DNA of 64,000 bases from Rhizophagus irregularis (lineage: Eukaryota > Glomeromycota > Glomeromycetes > Glomerales > Glomeraceae). Numbering within the stretch: position 1 is the first letter of the stretch; every line of letters starts with the position of its first letter. The DNA lies in NCBI RefSeq assembly GCF_026210795.1, contig NC_089434.1, forward strand, positions 2,914,001 through 2,978,000, given 5' to 3'. Shown here one piece after another: positions 47,349 to 59,608 of this stretch. Both the position numbers and the translations under genes were made by a program. Below the pieces are notes generated by a model. The model saw nothing but the letters and a program-made list of their open reading frames with translations. It ran no database searches and was not told where the DNA came from.

Positions 47349-49529
47349 GTGCTCGTTCAAAATACTAATATTTCCACAGTTGCTTTCCTCTTTACTGAGC
47401 TTTATACTATGACTTCACCTCCAGCTCCTTCTGTTATTAACCCGGATATTCCGCCACCACCGCGTCCTGTTACTTCTACTCCCTCTGGAGACCGACCTTT
47501 GTCTCCTACCAATACCGCTGACGCTCCTAATAAACGTACACGTACTGTCTCTGATGACGCGATGAATGTTGATATAACTTCGCCCTCAGCTCCTGCTTCC
47601 ACCTTTACTTCTACTGTTCCTTCTGGTCTTCCTGTCAACAAAGTCCACGTGATTACTTCTCCTCAAAATATTACCACTCCTGTTGAAACTGTTGACGCTT
47701 CTATCCATGCTCCCTCTAACACCAGTGGTAAAGGCAAAGCTGTTGTCTTTGATGTCCCAGAACGACGACCATCTCCCGATGGTAATGCTGCTGCTATCAA
47801 ATCTGCACCCTCTCGTTATCATGCTGCGGCCTATCTACGTGACGCGCCTGACGCGTTCAAAGCTAAATTCACCACCAATCGCTCTATATGTGACGAGGTG
47901 GATTGTTCACTCTCCCGTTATTCCTCTTATGGCGCTCGCGCACGATGTGATGGATTAGGCGATAACAAGAAAATCCTTGTCCTCTTTAATAATCATGATG
48001 ATTATACTGATTGTATCACCTCTCCACATGCCGATCTCCTCGATTTGGCCTTCAGTCATTACTCCCCTGCAGACGCCAAGCTCAGTGACGAGATGAAGTC
48101 CTTATTCGTCACTGATATCCCACTTTTTCTAACTGAGACTCAAGTCCGTCAGGCATTTTCCCGATATGGTACTGTAATCAAGTGCAAACTTACTCCTAGG
48201 AAACATTACTATAATGGACATATCCAGTTTTCCTCCGCGGATGCAGTTACCCAATTTAATGATATTTGGGCGATCATTTGCCTTGGTAATTCTTTACGTG
48301 TCTGCTCGGCATCTTTCTCAAAAACCCAACGCGACAGCCGTAGAGAACATGTCGCCATCCTTGCTGGCATCCCAAAGAATATTAAAGAAGCTGATCTGTT
48401 GGAAATTGCTACTCAAGTTAACGCTAAAGCCCTTAACGTTCCTCTATCTATCAGCTCCTACAAGCCTAAACCCTATGTATATTTGAACTTCTCCTCGTTT
48501 GAATCTCTTGAAGCTGCCAAAGAAATGACCGTGGCTTTCCGCGGCAAAGGTTTAACTTGGCACCCTCCTAATGAAGCTCACACTTTATGTCATATCTGTG
48601 AATGTTCGGGTTGCTCTCCTTCTGTATGTAGCCCTCGCCCTACACGAAAAGTGGACGATCGCCTTAACAAACTTTACTCTCGCTTCAATGCTGGCCCTAG
48701 ACGAGGCCGTCAGGATTCATGACAATCACGTGACAATTCTAATTCCCGTTCAAGATCGCGTTCCAATTCTCGATCTCGCAATAATAATTCCTCTTCATCT
48801 CGCTCTAACAACAGCAATAATAAGTCTAACACTTCTCGTCCCAATACTCCTCGAAGTAGTAACCGGACTAACAATAATAATAATAATCCCAGGAACAATG
48901 GAAATTCTTCCGGACCTACTCAACCTCCGCACAGACCTCATCCTATTATTTCTACGACACCTACTTCTTCCTCTGACAATCCTGCCCCTACGCTTCCTCA
49001 ACATATTATTGATGAACTAAAGGCGCAGATTAAAGAGATCGCTAACACCCTCCATACTCTCGAGGAAACTGTCTCTTGGATGAATGATACTATCACGTCC
49101 CATGAATATAGGCTATCTGAGCTTGAATCAATGATGAATTATGATAACCCTGGTGACTCTGATTTGTATCCGCCTCGTGATGATCATGAAAATCAAAATT
49201 ATTCTTATGATAATGGATGGGATGATGCTCCAACCCATGACACGAATTCTGGTTTCAATCTTCCTCCCCATACTTCCTCTTCTCTTATGGACGTTTCTCC
49301 TGATGCTTCTTTCTCAGCTTTGGATCCTAGCTCCGTCCTATCAAAACGACATGTCCCCTTACCTGTTTCCCGACCTACTAATATCACCCCCGACGCTAAC
49401 ACTTCCCGTTTGCAATCAGAAATTTTTAATGTTACTACTACACAAAAGAATCTTTCTGCCCAACTTGGTTCGATTATGGAAAAATTGGACTCCTTCTCTC
49501 CTTCAAAACCCTCCCCTTCTAATGATTGA
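47349..49529 (+). CDS. LINE ORF1 protein with RRMs (in-frame TGA at 48,720)
   Basis: RNA-binding ORF1p. The uninterrupted part is 457 aa (47349-48722). A Pro/Ser/Thr-rich N-terminus is followed by RRM-like domain 1 (SLFVTDIPLFLTETQVRQAF with YYNGHIQF), RRM-like domain 2 (EHVAILAGIPKNIKEADLLE), and a Cys cluster CHICECSGCSPSVC. After a TGA at 48720-48722 the same frame stays open for 268 codons: an SR-type stretch (SRSRSRSNSRSR), an Asn/Pro-rich linker, a coiled-coil-like IIDELKAQIKEIANTLHTLE, and an acidic end, stopping at 49527-49529. The TGA is either a CGA-to-TGA mutation or a readthrough stop. ATG at 47409 (MTSPPAPS) is an alternative start. Confidence 0.85.
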
Positions 49530-52500
49530 ACACCAACTTGTATCGGGTGTCTCACAGGGATTTCACCCCCCTGATAGTGCGATACCTAATTTTAATAGTC
49601 CTTATAATCCCCCTTCTCCTTCTTTTTCTTCCCCTCTTATTAACTTTGGACAAATCAATGTTAATGGATTATGTTCCCCTGTACGACAACTGCATTTGTT
49701 AAATTATTTCCTTCATTCTTCTTTTGGCGTTTTATCTTTAAATGATACTCGTCTTACTTCTTCTAGTGCTAAATTTATTTATCAAAATGAACATTTCCAA
49801 TATAATTTTAAATCTTATTGGGCTCCTTCCCCCTCTAATTCGCGACCACATGATGGTGTTGGTCTTTTACTTCGCCATCCTTTACACAAACATGTTCAGA
49901 AGATTGATCCCTGGAAAGGTCGTCTTTTAAAATTAGATCTTTTTTTTCATCAGACAAAAATTTCTATTATCTCTGTTTATATTCCTCCTTATCATTCTAT
50001 TCATTATAAAGAACGTGATGTTATTCTTGTTCAACTTAATTTATGGCTTGATCAAGCCCGTTCCAATAACTATCACGTAGTTATCCTTGGTGATTTTAAT
50101 GCAGATAAAATTTCACATTCACATCTTTCTCAACATCATTTGAAAATTTTACGATCACTCTCTTCTCGATATTTTACGGATCACCAATCCCATATTTCCT
50201 CAATTTCAGGTCCTAGTCCTACCTTTTATCATCAAAATGGTTCTTCAAGACTTGATTATATCTGGTCATCCCCTGGATTTCCTGCTCCCGGTCTTTTCTC
50301 TCAAGTTGCAACTTGTCCTAAGCTGAATGATAATCAATTTACTGATCATTGTGTACTTATAACGGCCTTTGATTTTAGCTCATGTTTCGCTATTTTATCC
50401 AAAGCTCGATTAAAGCAGAAAAGCGAACAACGCACCATCTTTCTTTACAAAAATTTGAAAGATGACACTTGGGACAAATTTTCCAATGAAGTAAACTCAC
50501 GTCTTGAGTTATACTTGATCACACACCACCCTTCAGTATCTTCACTTTCAGCTCTTTCATTGGACAAACTTTGGCACGTTCTTAAACGTTCTATTCTTGG
50601 TGGTGGCATTGATTCTCTACCATTCCAACATGTATCCAATACTCATCACCATAAATATCCTCCTGAACTTACCATGCTTATTGCTGTCAACAAATTCTTG
50701 GATAGATTATTGTTTAAATTGACCACATCTAGGCCTAGTCGTCCTGCTCAAATTTCACAAATGATTAATTCTTTACCAATCCAATTAATCCTCCTTAAGT
50801 CTCTTTTAACAGATTATACTATACCTTCTTATAGTACAACACCGCTTTCTACTTTTGTCAAATTTTTACGTTCACAAAAAGCTTTGGTCTCAGCTTATCT
50901 TTCCACACAATTTCATCAGCATCGTGTAGATTCCATTGAATATTATACTGCTCTTAGAGATGAACATTTCTCTACATCCTCGGGCTCTTTTATTTCTTCA
51001 GCCCTATCAGTGGAACATCGTTCTATCGTCCTTGATAGAGTTTTGGTTGTTATTGACTCCAAACCCACATTATTTACTGATCCTTCAGATATTAAACAAG
51101 CTGCTATTAAACACTTCCAATCAGTTGTCACTCCTCCTTTGGTCCAGTATTCTTCTACGGATTCATTTCCTTCACGATGGCAACGAGCTTATACTCCTCT
51201 TCCAGATATTGATTCGTCCTTATATAACTCGGTTATGTCTCCTATTCTGGCCGATGAATGGAAAAACACTCTCAATTCTATGCCTAATAATAAAGCCTCT
51301 GGTCCTTCCAAGATCTCTTATGAGATGCTCAAACATTTAACTGGAGAAACTTTCAATTTGTCCCTTGTATTAGCCAATGCTTGTCTCATTCATGGAGATA
51401 TTCCTGCCGATTGGCGTGAAGCGCTTGTTTATCCCATTCCAAAGCCTCATGAATTTGACGCCCAATTGAAGAATACGTGACCTATCACTCTATTGGAAAC
51501 AGTACGAAAATGTGTGGTTAAGGTCGTTACAACTCGACTATCAAAAATCCTAGCCGACAATCAAGTGCTCCAAGGTGGTAATTTTGCCGGATTACCAGGC
51601 GGCTCCACCGACATTCCTATTAAGATGCTTGATGCTATTATTCATCAACGACGCTTTGATAAAAGCGATGACCAAGAACTATGGGTTGTTTCTCAGGACA
51701 TTTCTAAGGCCTTTGACTCAATTGATTTGAACATGCTTAGACTGGCTTTAATCCGTCTGCATATTCCGTCTTTATTGATCAAATTTATCATTAACCTTTT
51801 TACAAGGCGTAATAATAAAATTATTACACATCATGGTGATACTTCTGGATATAGAGTTAGAATTGGTATTGACCAAGGTGAAATCATCTCTCCACTGTTA
51901 TGGGTTATATACTTGGATCCGTTACTTACCACACTTAATCGAGAAGCTTGTGATCCCTTTATTTTGAAATCTTCTGCATTATTGGATTATTCTCCAATTG
52001 AATATGAACAACATAATTTTCCCGTTTCACATATTACATTCATGGATGACTCTACTTTGATTGCTTCATCTAAACAAGGAATTGAAGATCGCCTTTATAT
52101 CACTGCTGAATTTTACACTTTAAATAATACTCAAGCAAATTCAGCAAAATATATCCTTCTTTCTTCTGAACAATTTTCTCAAATTATTGTATTTGATCTA
52201 TTCCCATCTTCTTTAAATACGATTCATACCCTTACTTTAAAGGCGGTAGCCTTATCTACATCTTTTCGGTTTTTAGGTGTTTGGTTTAACCTTTTGGCTT
52301 CTTCTCGTTTCGTTCATAACCAAACTGTTTCCATGGTCAAAGACATGGCCGCTCTACTCAGTCCTAAAAAACTTTTAGCACAACATATAGCTTATCTTTA
52401 TAACGTTGTCCTACTTCCGAGGCTAGAATTTCGCCTACAAACCACATTATTTGCAGAATCCACCATTAATCGCATGGTTTCTCCAATGCTTTCTCTTATT

Positions 52501-55002
52501 CGTCAGAAGGCTGGTTTGGCCTCAGTCACTCCTCTTTCCACACTCTTCACACTGTTGCCTTTCTCTATTCAACAAGCATTTGGTCGATTTCTATCATCTC
52601 ATGTGGCTTCATGGCAGAAAATTTTTTCTCACCCTTCATATAAGCTCTTTGCTAATTATATGATTACTTATCTCCAAGGTTTTTTGGACTGTGATGTCTG
52701 CCCTTCTACTATTGACCTGGAACCATGGTCCCACACCTTTTCTTTGCGAACACATTCTTTATTTAATTCTTTATTGTTCTCTTCTCGTTTAAATATCACG
52801 TGGTCTTTACTGTTCCGACCTCCGAGGAAAGATTTACGTCCGGCGATTCCACTCCAGTCTATTTTACCAAATGATTTATTTACTTCCATGAAAAATGTTC
52901 GGAAAAATTTCTGCACTCATTTTCTTGCTCAATTGATTACACCGTGTGGCTCTCGACTTCTCTCATGGAAAGATTTACGTTTTCTTAAACGAGTATCGAA
53001 CAAAGGATCTGTGCCTGCTTGGTTTAATTATTTGTTCAATCTTATTGTTATTCCTAATTCACTTTCTTTTTTTATTTTACAACAATTTAGAATTCCTAGT
53101 TCTCATACCGTAGCTTCTATTTCTTTTATAGATATTAGTCGAAATTATTGGTTTAACCCTCAATGGGCTATTTCTTTTAATCGCGATACTAACTCTTTCC
53201 TCGTTGGCCGTGTGATTACTACCTATCCTGCTCCACGTAATGAAGCTCTTATTTCACATTGGATTGCGTCATCGGTTGATGATTTACTTTCTGAATTTAC
53301 TGCATGCCAAGGTTGTGCCTCTGCTATTCCGCGATCCTCTACCTCTAAGACTTTGATTAAACGATGTCCCTCTGAAGGATGTTTCTCTTATGTTCCGTTA
53401 TCAAGTTTGATCCGTTATCCTACGAAACCTCGTACTTATATACATGCGGATACTCATTCGGTTTCACTTTCTGCCTCGTTAGGCTATGCCAAATCTCTTT
53501 TACTATTTCATCTTTTTGCTCCGGTTCGCTTACTTCCTACGAATGAACTAGTGCTTAGGATTTCTGATATCCAACTTCCTTCTTCGGTGTTTACCCTTTA
53601 TATTGATGGTTCCTTCCTTTCTCCTCCTAGTCATCCGGCATCCTCGATGGCTTATGCATGGACTGCTATAGATCCTGATGGATTTATTTTGGAATCCCAT
53701 TATAATATCATCTCTTCCATTTTTCCTTCTGCTTTACGTTCAGAAGTTTTTGCTTTATTGCACGGATTGGACTCCCTTTCTCGGAATTCAAAGATTACTG
53801 TCGCCACTGATTGTGCTCAATTACTTTCTTTATGGTCTTTGTATGTGGATGCTCCTTTTATTCCCAGAATGCTTAAAGAATCCAATTACCTTTTGTGGTC
53901 CACCATACGCACTATTATGTTGCAAAAGAATCTGGATGTTACCTTGATCAAGGTTCCTGCTCATGCTGACGACCCTTTGAATAATCATGTGGATGCATTA
54001 GCTAAAGCCGCTCATACTGACTCACATCTTTCTTCTTGTCCACCATCGGAATTGATGGCTCCTTGCATTTTACAATTTAATTCCTTACCTGTGGATATGA
54101 ATATCCGGAAATTTATTAGAGATATTTTTGACGCCAAAAGTCTTTTAACTCTTGCTGTATTACCAAGATTTAATTCCTATTCTTCAACTTCTGATATTGA
54201 TTGGGCTTGCACCAAATTTTGTCTCAATAACATTAAGCATTTTGTCTCTCATCAGAATGGCCGTTCCGAGTTTTGTGGTTTCCGTATCAAGCTACTTTTA
54301 GATATGCTTCCAACGCTTACAACTCTTCAGAGACGAAAGCCTCATCTTTATAATCCAAGTTGGCTTTGTCCTCAATGTAATTCCTTTCCTGAGACTTTAG
54401 ACCACTTGTGGACTTGTCCTTATATTTTACCGGAATTTAGCCCTTTACAAACTTTTAAAACATTACTATTGGCTCTTCAGACTACTTATCTTGATAATTT
54501 CCTTTCCGCGTCATCTTTAATCCCTTTACCAGACTCTTTTGCTGCTGAATTTATGGCTCTTAATTGTTGGGATTGTGACCCTCCTTCAATTTCCTGCCTG
54601 CGACTCACAAGAGGACTTATACCGATATCTTTGACAGAATTTCTTGGAATTTATTTTTCTTCACCTACCATATGGTCTATCTTAGATACACCTTTGCACG
54701 ACTTTCATTTTGACCTTTATGTTCAAATCTGGTTGTGCCGATCCATTTTCTTTCATCATTGGGAATTAGCTCAAGGCATTACAAAAAAAATGAAATCGTC
54801 AGCTCTTGGGCCTTCTTCTATTCTTCGACCTTCCTCTAACATTCCTCTTGACTCTTCGACACCTTCCTTGGTGACAGCTTCCTTGGATTCCTGGGATTCT
54901 TGGGTTTCCTCTTCTATAATCTATGGGGGATCTTGGATTTCGCATTTGGATTTTTGGCGCCGCTTAACAGTTCAGCCTCTACTTAGGATTTCTTTTTGGT
55001 AA
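49522..55002 (+). CDS. LINE ORF2 polyprotein (one in-frame TGA at 51,478)
   Basis: About 1,826 codons. The start ATG at 49522 overlaps the ORF1 stop (ATGATTGA). The endonuclease domain (about residues 35-270) shows FGQINVNGL, ILGDFNADK, SRLDYIWSS and TDHCVLI. RT: PNNKASGPSKISYEMLKHLT, then PITLLETVRK, ISKAFDSIDLNMLRLALIRL, GIDQGEIISPLLW and the catalytic FMDDSTLIAS at 52039. RNase H: TLYIDGSF, RSEVFALLHGL, VATDCAQL, HVDALAKAA. The C-terminal zinc-type motif CPQCNSFPETLDHLWTCP lies near 54,370. A TGA at 51478-51480 sits where CGA (Arg before PITLL) is expected, so this copy is probably inactive. The conserved endonuclease Glu is not obvious (LSLNDTRL). Confidence 0.88.
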
Positions 55003-55282
55003 CGGATTGGATCTTAGGACATGCTGGATAGTTGACTCACACTGGCCTTCGGGTAAAGATGGGGTATGCGTTTCTGTAATAGTTTAGTTTTTCTTTACTT
55101 AATTTTATTTTGTTTAGATTTCTTTACTTGTATGAATCGTGAAGCTTGTTCTTTTTATTTTTTATGTTTATTTTCTATATTTGATATTTGTAATATTGTT
55201 CGATTTGTTTATTGTACTTTTCGTTTAAATTTAATAATAAAAGATAAAGTCATAAGACTGTTTGCTCATAATCACCAAATAT

Positions 55283-56082
55283 CAACTAAGGGTCATGATG
55301 TCCTTCTAACGTTCCCTATGAGGCCATTGGCATGTGCGCAGTCCTGTCTTTGAGGTCACTACTATACCTTAGGGGGGACTTCCTGTCCGGGTGGTCACTC
55401 TACGATACCACTTGGGGTCAGTAATGGCTAGATGGTCGTCCTAGATGGTAAAGCTGAGGGTGCAATGTCTTAGTGGTAGTTTGACCTTCTGTTAGGTCGT
55501 AGACCAACCAAGGTGTTCGTGCGCAGACAGATAGCTTGGTGATTGGGTTCGATTCCCATTCTCTGATGGGCCCTGGTTGGTGATTCCTGGTGGTTGATAC
55601 CCACCGAAGGGATGATCCTGGGTAACACCTACAAGCTTACTGTTCAGGTGGTCACTACAAAGTATACCACTTGGGGATTACAACTGTACTATCGGTGGTG
55701 GGTAATCGCGGGCTGTAGTGGCCTTTGAGTGAGACCTAGTACCTAATATGGTGGTATGGAAGGGGTCTAGATGTTTGAAAGTTATCTGATGAAAGTCCTC
55801 CGTGACAGTAGTAGTGGTGAGGGGTTATAATAGTAGCCATTACAGTATCATGCAACGGATTAAAGGACGAGTAGGGTGGTGTTCAGCAGATTCGAAGGCC
55901 TTCGGATCCCTGGGATAAGTCCTTGCGTTTCAGTTGTGGTGTTGAATTGTCCCTGTTAAAAAGGTGGCGGGGATGGTTACATCATACATAGGTGAGGATG
56001 ATGCAATGAACGACCTACCTCCATAGCCTTCAATAGAGGGTGCGGAAAGTAGTGGCCACTAAACTTACAAAACACTTGTAAA
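55283..56082 (+). mobile_element. 5'-truncated tRNA-like SINE-type element, stack 2 unit 2
   Basis: 800 bp, plus orientation; lacks the first tRNA-like module but keeps the second (B box 55546-55556). Between target words at 55268-55282 and 56083-56097. More diverged from the stack 1 copies, with a different 3' end (aaaacacttgta). Confidence 0.82.
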
Positions 56083-56097
56083 ATAATCACCAAATAT

Positions 56098-58564
56098 CAC
56101 GTGGTCGTTATTGTTCTGACCTCCGATAAAAGATCTACGTCTGGTGATTCCACTCCGGTCTATTTTACCTAAAGAACTATTTACTTCCATGAAAAATGTT
56201 CGAACTAACTTTGGTACTCGTTTTCTTGTCCAACTGGTTACTCCGTGTGGCTCCAGACTTCTTTCATGGAAAGATTTACGCTTTCTTAAACGTGTTTTGA
56301 ACAAAGGATCTGTGTCTGCTTGGTTTAATTATTTATTTAATTTTGTTATTATTTCTAATTCTTCTTCCTTTTTTGTTTTACCGCAATTTAGAATACCTAA
56401 TTCCCATACTGTAGCTTCTATCTTTTCTATAGATATTAGTCAAAATTATATGTTTAATCCACAATGGGCTATTTCTTTTAATCGCAGTACTAACTCTTTT
56501 CTTGTTGGCCGTGTGATCATTACCTATCCTGCTCCGCGAAATGAAGCTCTTATTTCACATTGGATTGCGTCATCTGTCAATGACTTATTATCCGATTTTA
56601 CTGCATGCCAAGGTTGTGCCTCTGCTATTCCGCGATCCTCTACTTTCAAGACATTGCTTAAACGGTGTCCTTCTGAAAAGTGCTTTTCTTATGTGCCTTT
56701 ATCAACTCTTATCCGTTACCCTACGAAGCCTCGTACTTATATACATGCGAAAACTCGTTCGGTCTCACTTTCTGCCTCGTTAGGCTATGCCAAATCTCTA
56801 TTATTATTTTATCTTTTTGCTCCAGTTCGATCACTTCCTATGAACAATTATGTGTCTAGGATCTCTGATATCCAACTTCCTTCTTCAGTGTCTACATTAT
56901 ATATCAATGGCTCTTTCCTTCCTTTTCCCAGTCATTCGGTACCTTCGATGGCTTATGTTTGGACTGCTATCGATTCTGATGGATTCCTTCTTGAATCTCA
57001 TTATAACACCATTCCTTCTCTTTTCCCCTTTGCATTGCGTTCTGAAATTTTTGCTTTATTGCATGGATTGGACTCTCTCCCTCAGAATTCCAAAATTACT
57101 GTCGCCACTGATTGTGCTCATTTAATTTCCCTATGGTCTATGTATGTGGATGCTCCTTTCATTCCTAGAATGCTTAAAGAATCCAACCACCTTTTATGGT
57201 CTTCGGCATGAGCTATTATTTCACAAAAAAATCTGGAAGTTACTTTAATCAAGGTTCCTGCTCATGCTGACGATTCTTTGAATAATCACGTTGATGATTT
57301 AGCGAAAGCTGCTTATACGGACTCGCGTCTTTCCCTTCAGTTGCCTGTACTTTTGGCTCCTTGCATTTTACAATTTAATTCTTTACCTGTGGATATGAAT
57401 ATCCAGAAATTCATTGGAGAAATTTTTGACGCCAAGAATCTTTTGACTCTTGCTTTACTACCAAGATTCACTTTTAATTCCTCTATTTCAGACATCGATT
57501 GGGCTTGTACCAAATTTTGTTTTAATAATAAACAATTACAAATTTTCCATCGCAATGGCCGTTCTGAATTTTATGCTTTCCGTATCAAGATTTTATTGGA
57601 TATGCTTCCGATACTCACAACTCTTCAGAAACGAAAGCCTCATATCTATGATCTGAGTTGGCTCTGTCCTCAGTGCAACTCCTCTCCTGAGACTTTAGAC
57701 CACTTATGGACTTGTCCTTATATTCTACCTGAATTTGGCCCTTTTAATACTTTTAAAACACTTCTGCTGGACCTTCGTACTGTTTATCTTGACAAACTTC
57801 TTTCCGCGACTCCTATGAACCCTTTACCGGACTCTTTTGTTGCAGAATTTATGGCTATTGATTGTTGGGAATGTGACCCTCCTTCAAATTCCTGTCTGCG
57901 ACTTACATGTGGCCTTATACCGATGTCTCTTATAAGTTTTCTTGGAACTTATTTTTCGCCATTCAATATTTGGTCTATCCTTGATACACCTCTACACAAC
58001 TTCCACTTTGACCTTTATGTTCAAATCTGGTTATGCCGTTCCATTTTTTTTCATCATTGGGAATTAGCTCAAGACATTACTAATAAAATTAAATCGTCTG
58101 CTATTGGTCCTTCTCCTATTTCTCATCCTTCCTCTCATATTTCTCCTGATTTTTCGACACCTTCCCTGGCGACAGTTTTCTTGGATTCCTGGATTTCTTG
58201 GGTTTTCTCTTATGTAATCCGTGGGGGATCTTGGATTTCGCACTCGGATTTTTGGCGCCGCTTAACAGTTCAGCCTCTACTTAGGATTTCTTTTTGGTAA
58301 CGGATTGGATCTTAGGACATGCTGGATAGTTGACTCACACTGGCCTTCGGGTAAAGTTGGGATATGCGTTTCTGTAATAGTTTAGTTTTTCTTTACTTAA
58401 TTTTATTTTGTTTAGATTTCTTTACTTGTATGAATCGTGAAGCTAGTTCTTTTTATTTTTTATGTTTATTTTCTATATTTGGTATTTGTAATATTGTTCG
58501 ATTTGATTATTGTACTTTTCGTTTAAAAATTAAATAAAAAATAAAGTCATAAGACTGTTTGCTC
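56098..58564 (+). mobile_element. 5'-truncated LINE, stack 2 unit 3
   Basis: 2.47 kb beginning at a point equivalent to 52,798 of the full-length LINE, ending in the same 3' terminus. Between target words at 56083-56097 and 58565-58579. Confidence 0.9.
56144..58300 (+). pseudogene. LINE ORF2 C-terminal half, truncated
   Basis: Two open stretches (56144-57211, 57278-58300) in one frame, separated by a TGA at 57209-57211 where the relative has a CGN arginine codon. RNase H is damaged at the first catalytic Asp (TLYINGSF instead of TLYIDGSF). The Cys/His motif CPQCNSSPETLDHLWTCP is kept. Not functional because RT and endonuclease are missing. Confidence 0.88.
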
Positions 58565-58579
58565 ATAATCACCAAATAT

Positions 58580-59593
58580 ATATGGGTTGGTCACCCTATC
58601 TTAGTGGTTAGTCACTGAGACCCTCATTAAGCCTGAGTATGGTGAGGTCGCAGGTTCGATTCCTATGACCACGGAAATAAAAAGAATTTTACTGCGGACG
58701 CTACAACCAATAGCGTGAAGGTACAGGGATTAGTGTAGTTGGACTGCATTATGGTGAATTAGTGTGTACAGTTAGGCTGCACATTTCAACTAAGAATCAT
58801 GGTGTCCTTCTAACATTCCCTAAGAGGTCATTGGTATGTTCGGAGTCCTGTCTTTGAGGTCACTGCATAGTATACCTTAGAGGTGGTGTCCTGTCCTGGT
58901 GGTCACTCTACAATACCACTGGGGGTACAGTTCGCTGTGCTAGATGGTCCTATAGATGGTAACATCATGGGTGCAATGTCTTAATGGTAGTTGACCTTCT
59001 AATAGATCTTAGACCAACCGTGATGTTCCTGAACAGAACAGATAGCTTGGTGATTGGGTTCGATTCCCTTCTCTGATGGCCTTGGATTGGTGATTCCTGG
59101 TAGTTGATACCCACCAAAAGGGATGATCCTGGGTAACACCTACAAGTTTACTGTCCAGGTGGTCACTACAAAAAGTATACCACTTGGGGATTACAACTGT
59201 ACTATCGGTGGTAGGTAATCGCAGGCTGTAGTGGCCTTTGAGTGAGACCTGATACCTAATATGGTGGTATGGAAGGGGTCTAGATGTTTGAAGGTTATCT
59301 GACGAAAGTCCTCCGTGACAGTAGTAGTGGTGAGGGGTTTATAATAGTAGCCATTACAGTATAATGCAACGGATTAAAGGATGAGTAGGGTGGTGTTCAG
59401 CAGATTTGAAGGCCTTCGGGTCCCTGGGATATGTCCTTGCGTTTCAGTTGTGGTGTTGAATTGTCCCTGTTAAAGGCGGCGGGATGGTTACATCATGGCC
59501 TAGTGAAGATGATGCAATGAACGACCTACCTCCATAACCTTCAGTAGAGGGTGCGGAAAGTAGTGGCCACTAAACGTACAATACACTTGTAAA
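58580..59593 (+). mobile_element. Full-length tRNA-like SINE-type element, stack 2 unit 4
   Basis: 1,014 bp, plus orientation. Module 1 starts right at the element's 5' end (ggttggtcaccctatcttag; B box 58653-58663), with terminal pairing tggtc/gacca as in a tRNA acceptor stem. Module 2 has its B box at 59057-59067. The interior repeats ggtggtcact...accacttgggg words, suggesting it grew by internal duplication. Confidence 0.85.
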
Positions 59594-59608
59594 ATAATCA
59601 CCAAATAT

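Larger units (their letters stand above)
47267..55267 (+). mobile_element. Full-length EN-RT-RNase H LINE, stack 2 unit 1
   Basis: 8.0 kb between two copies of ataatcaccaaatat (47252-47266, 55268-55282). Short 5' UTR, ORF1, ORF2, and a 3' UTR of about 265 bp ending gtcataagactgtttgctc, without a long poly-A. Domain order (APE endonuclease, RT, RNase H, CxxC-HxxxC) is that of the I-type superfamily of LINEs. Confidence 0.9.

Noticed and set aside
48571-49020. Leu/Ile-rich frames overlapping LINE ORF1
   Set aside because: Out-of-frame shadows of the Ser/Asn/Thr-rich ORF1 tail.
49141-49521. Upstream extension of ORF2 to 49,141
   Set aside because: This part is a shadow of ORF1; the endonuclease begins after 49,600 and the ATG at 49,522 overlaps the ORF1 stop.
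53595-54020. RNase H domain as a cellular ribonuclease H gene
   Set aside because: Continuous with RT and the C-terminal Cys/His motif of the LINE ORF2.
58583-58672. Genuine tRNA gene
   Set aside because: It has a B box and partial acceptor pairing, but it repeats as the head of the SINE-type element with divergent arms and no convincing anticodon arm.
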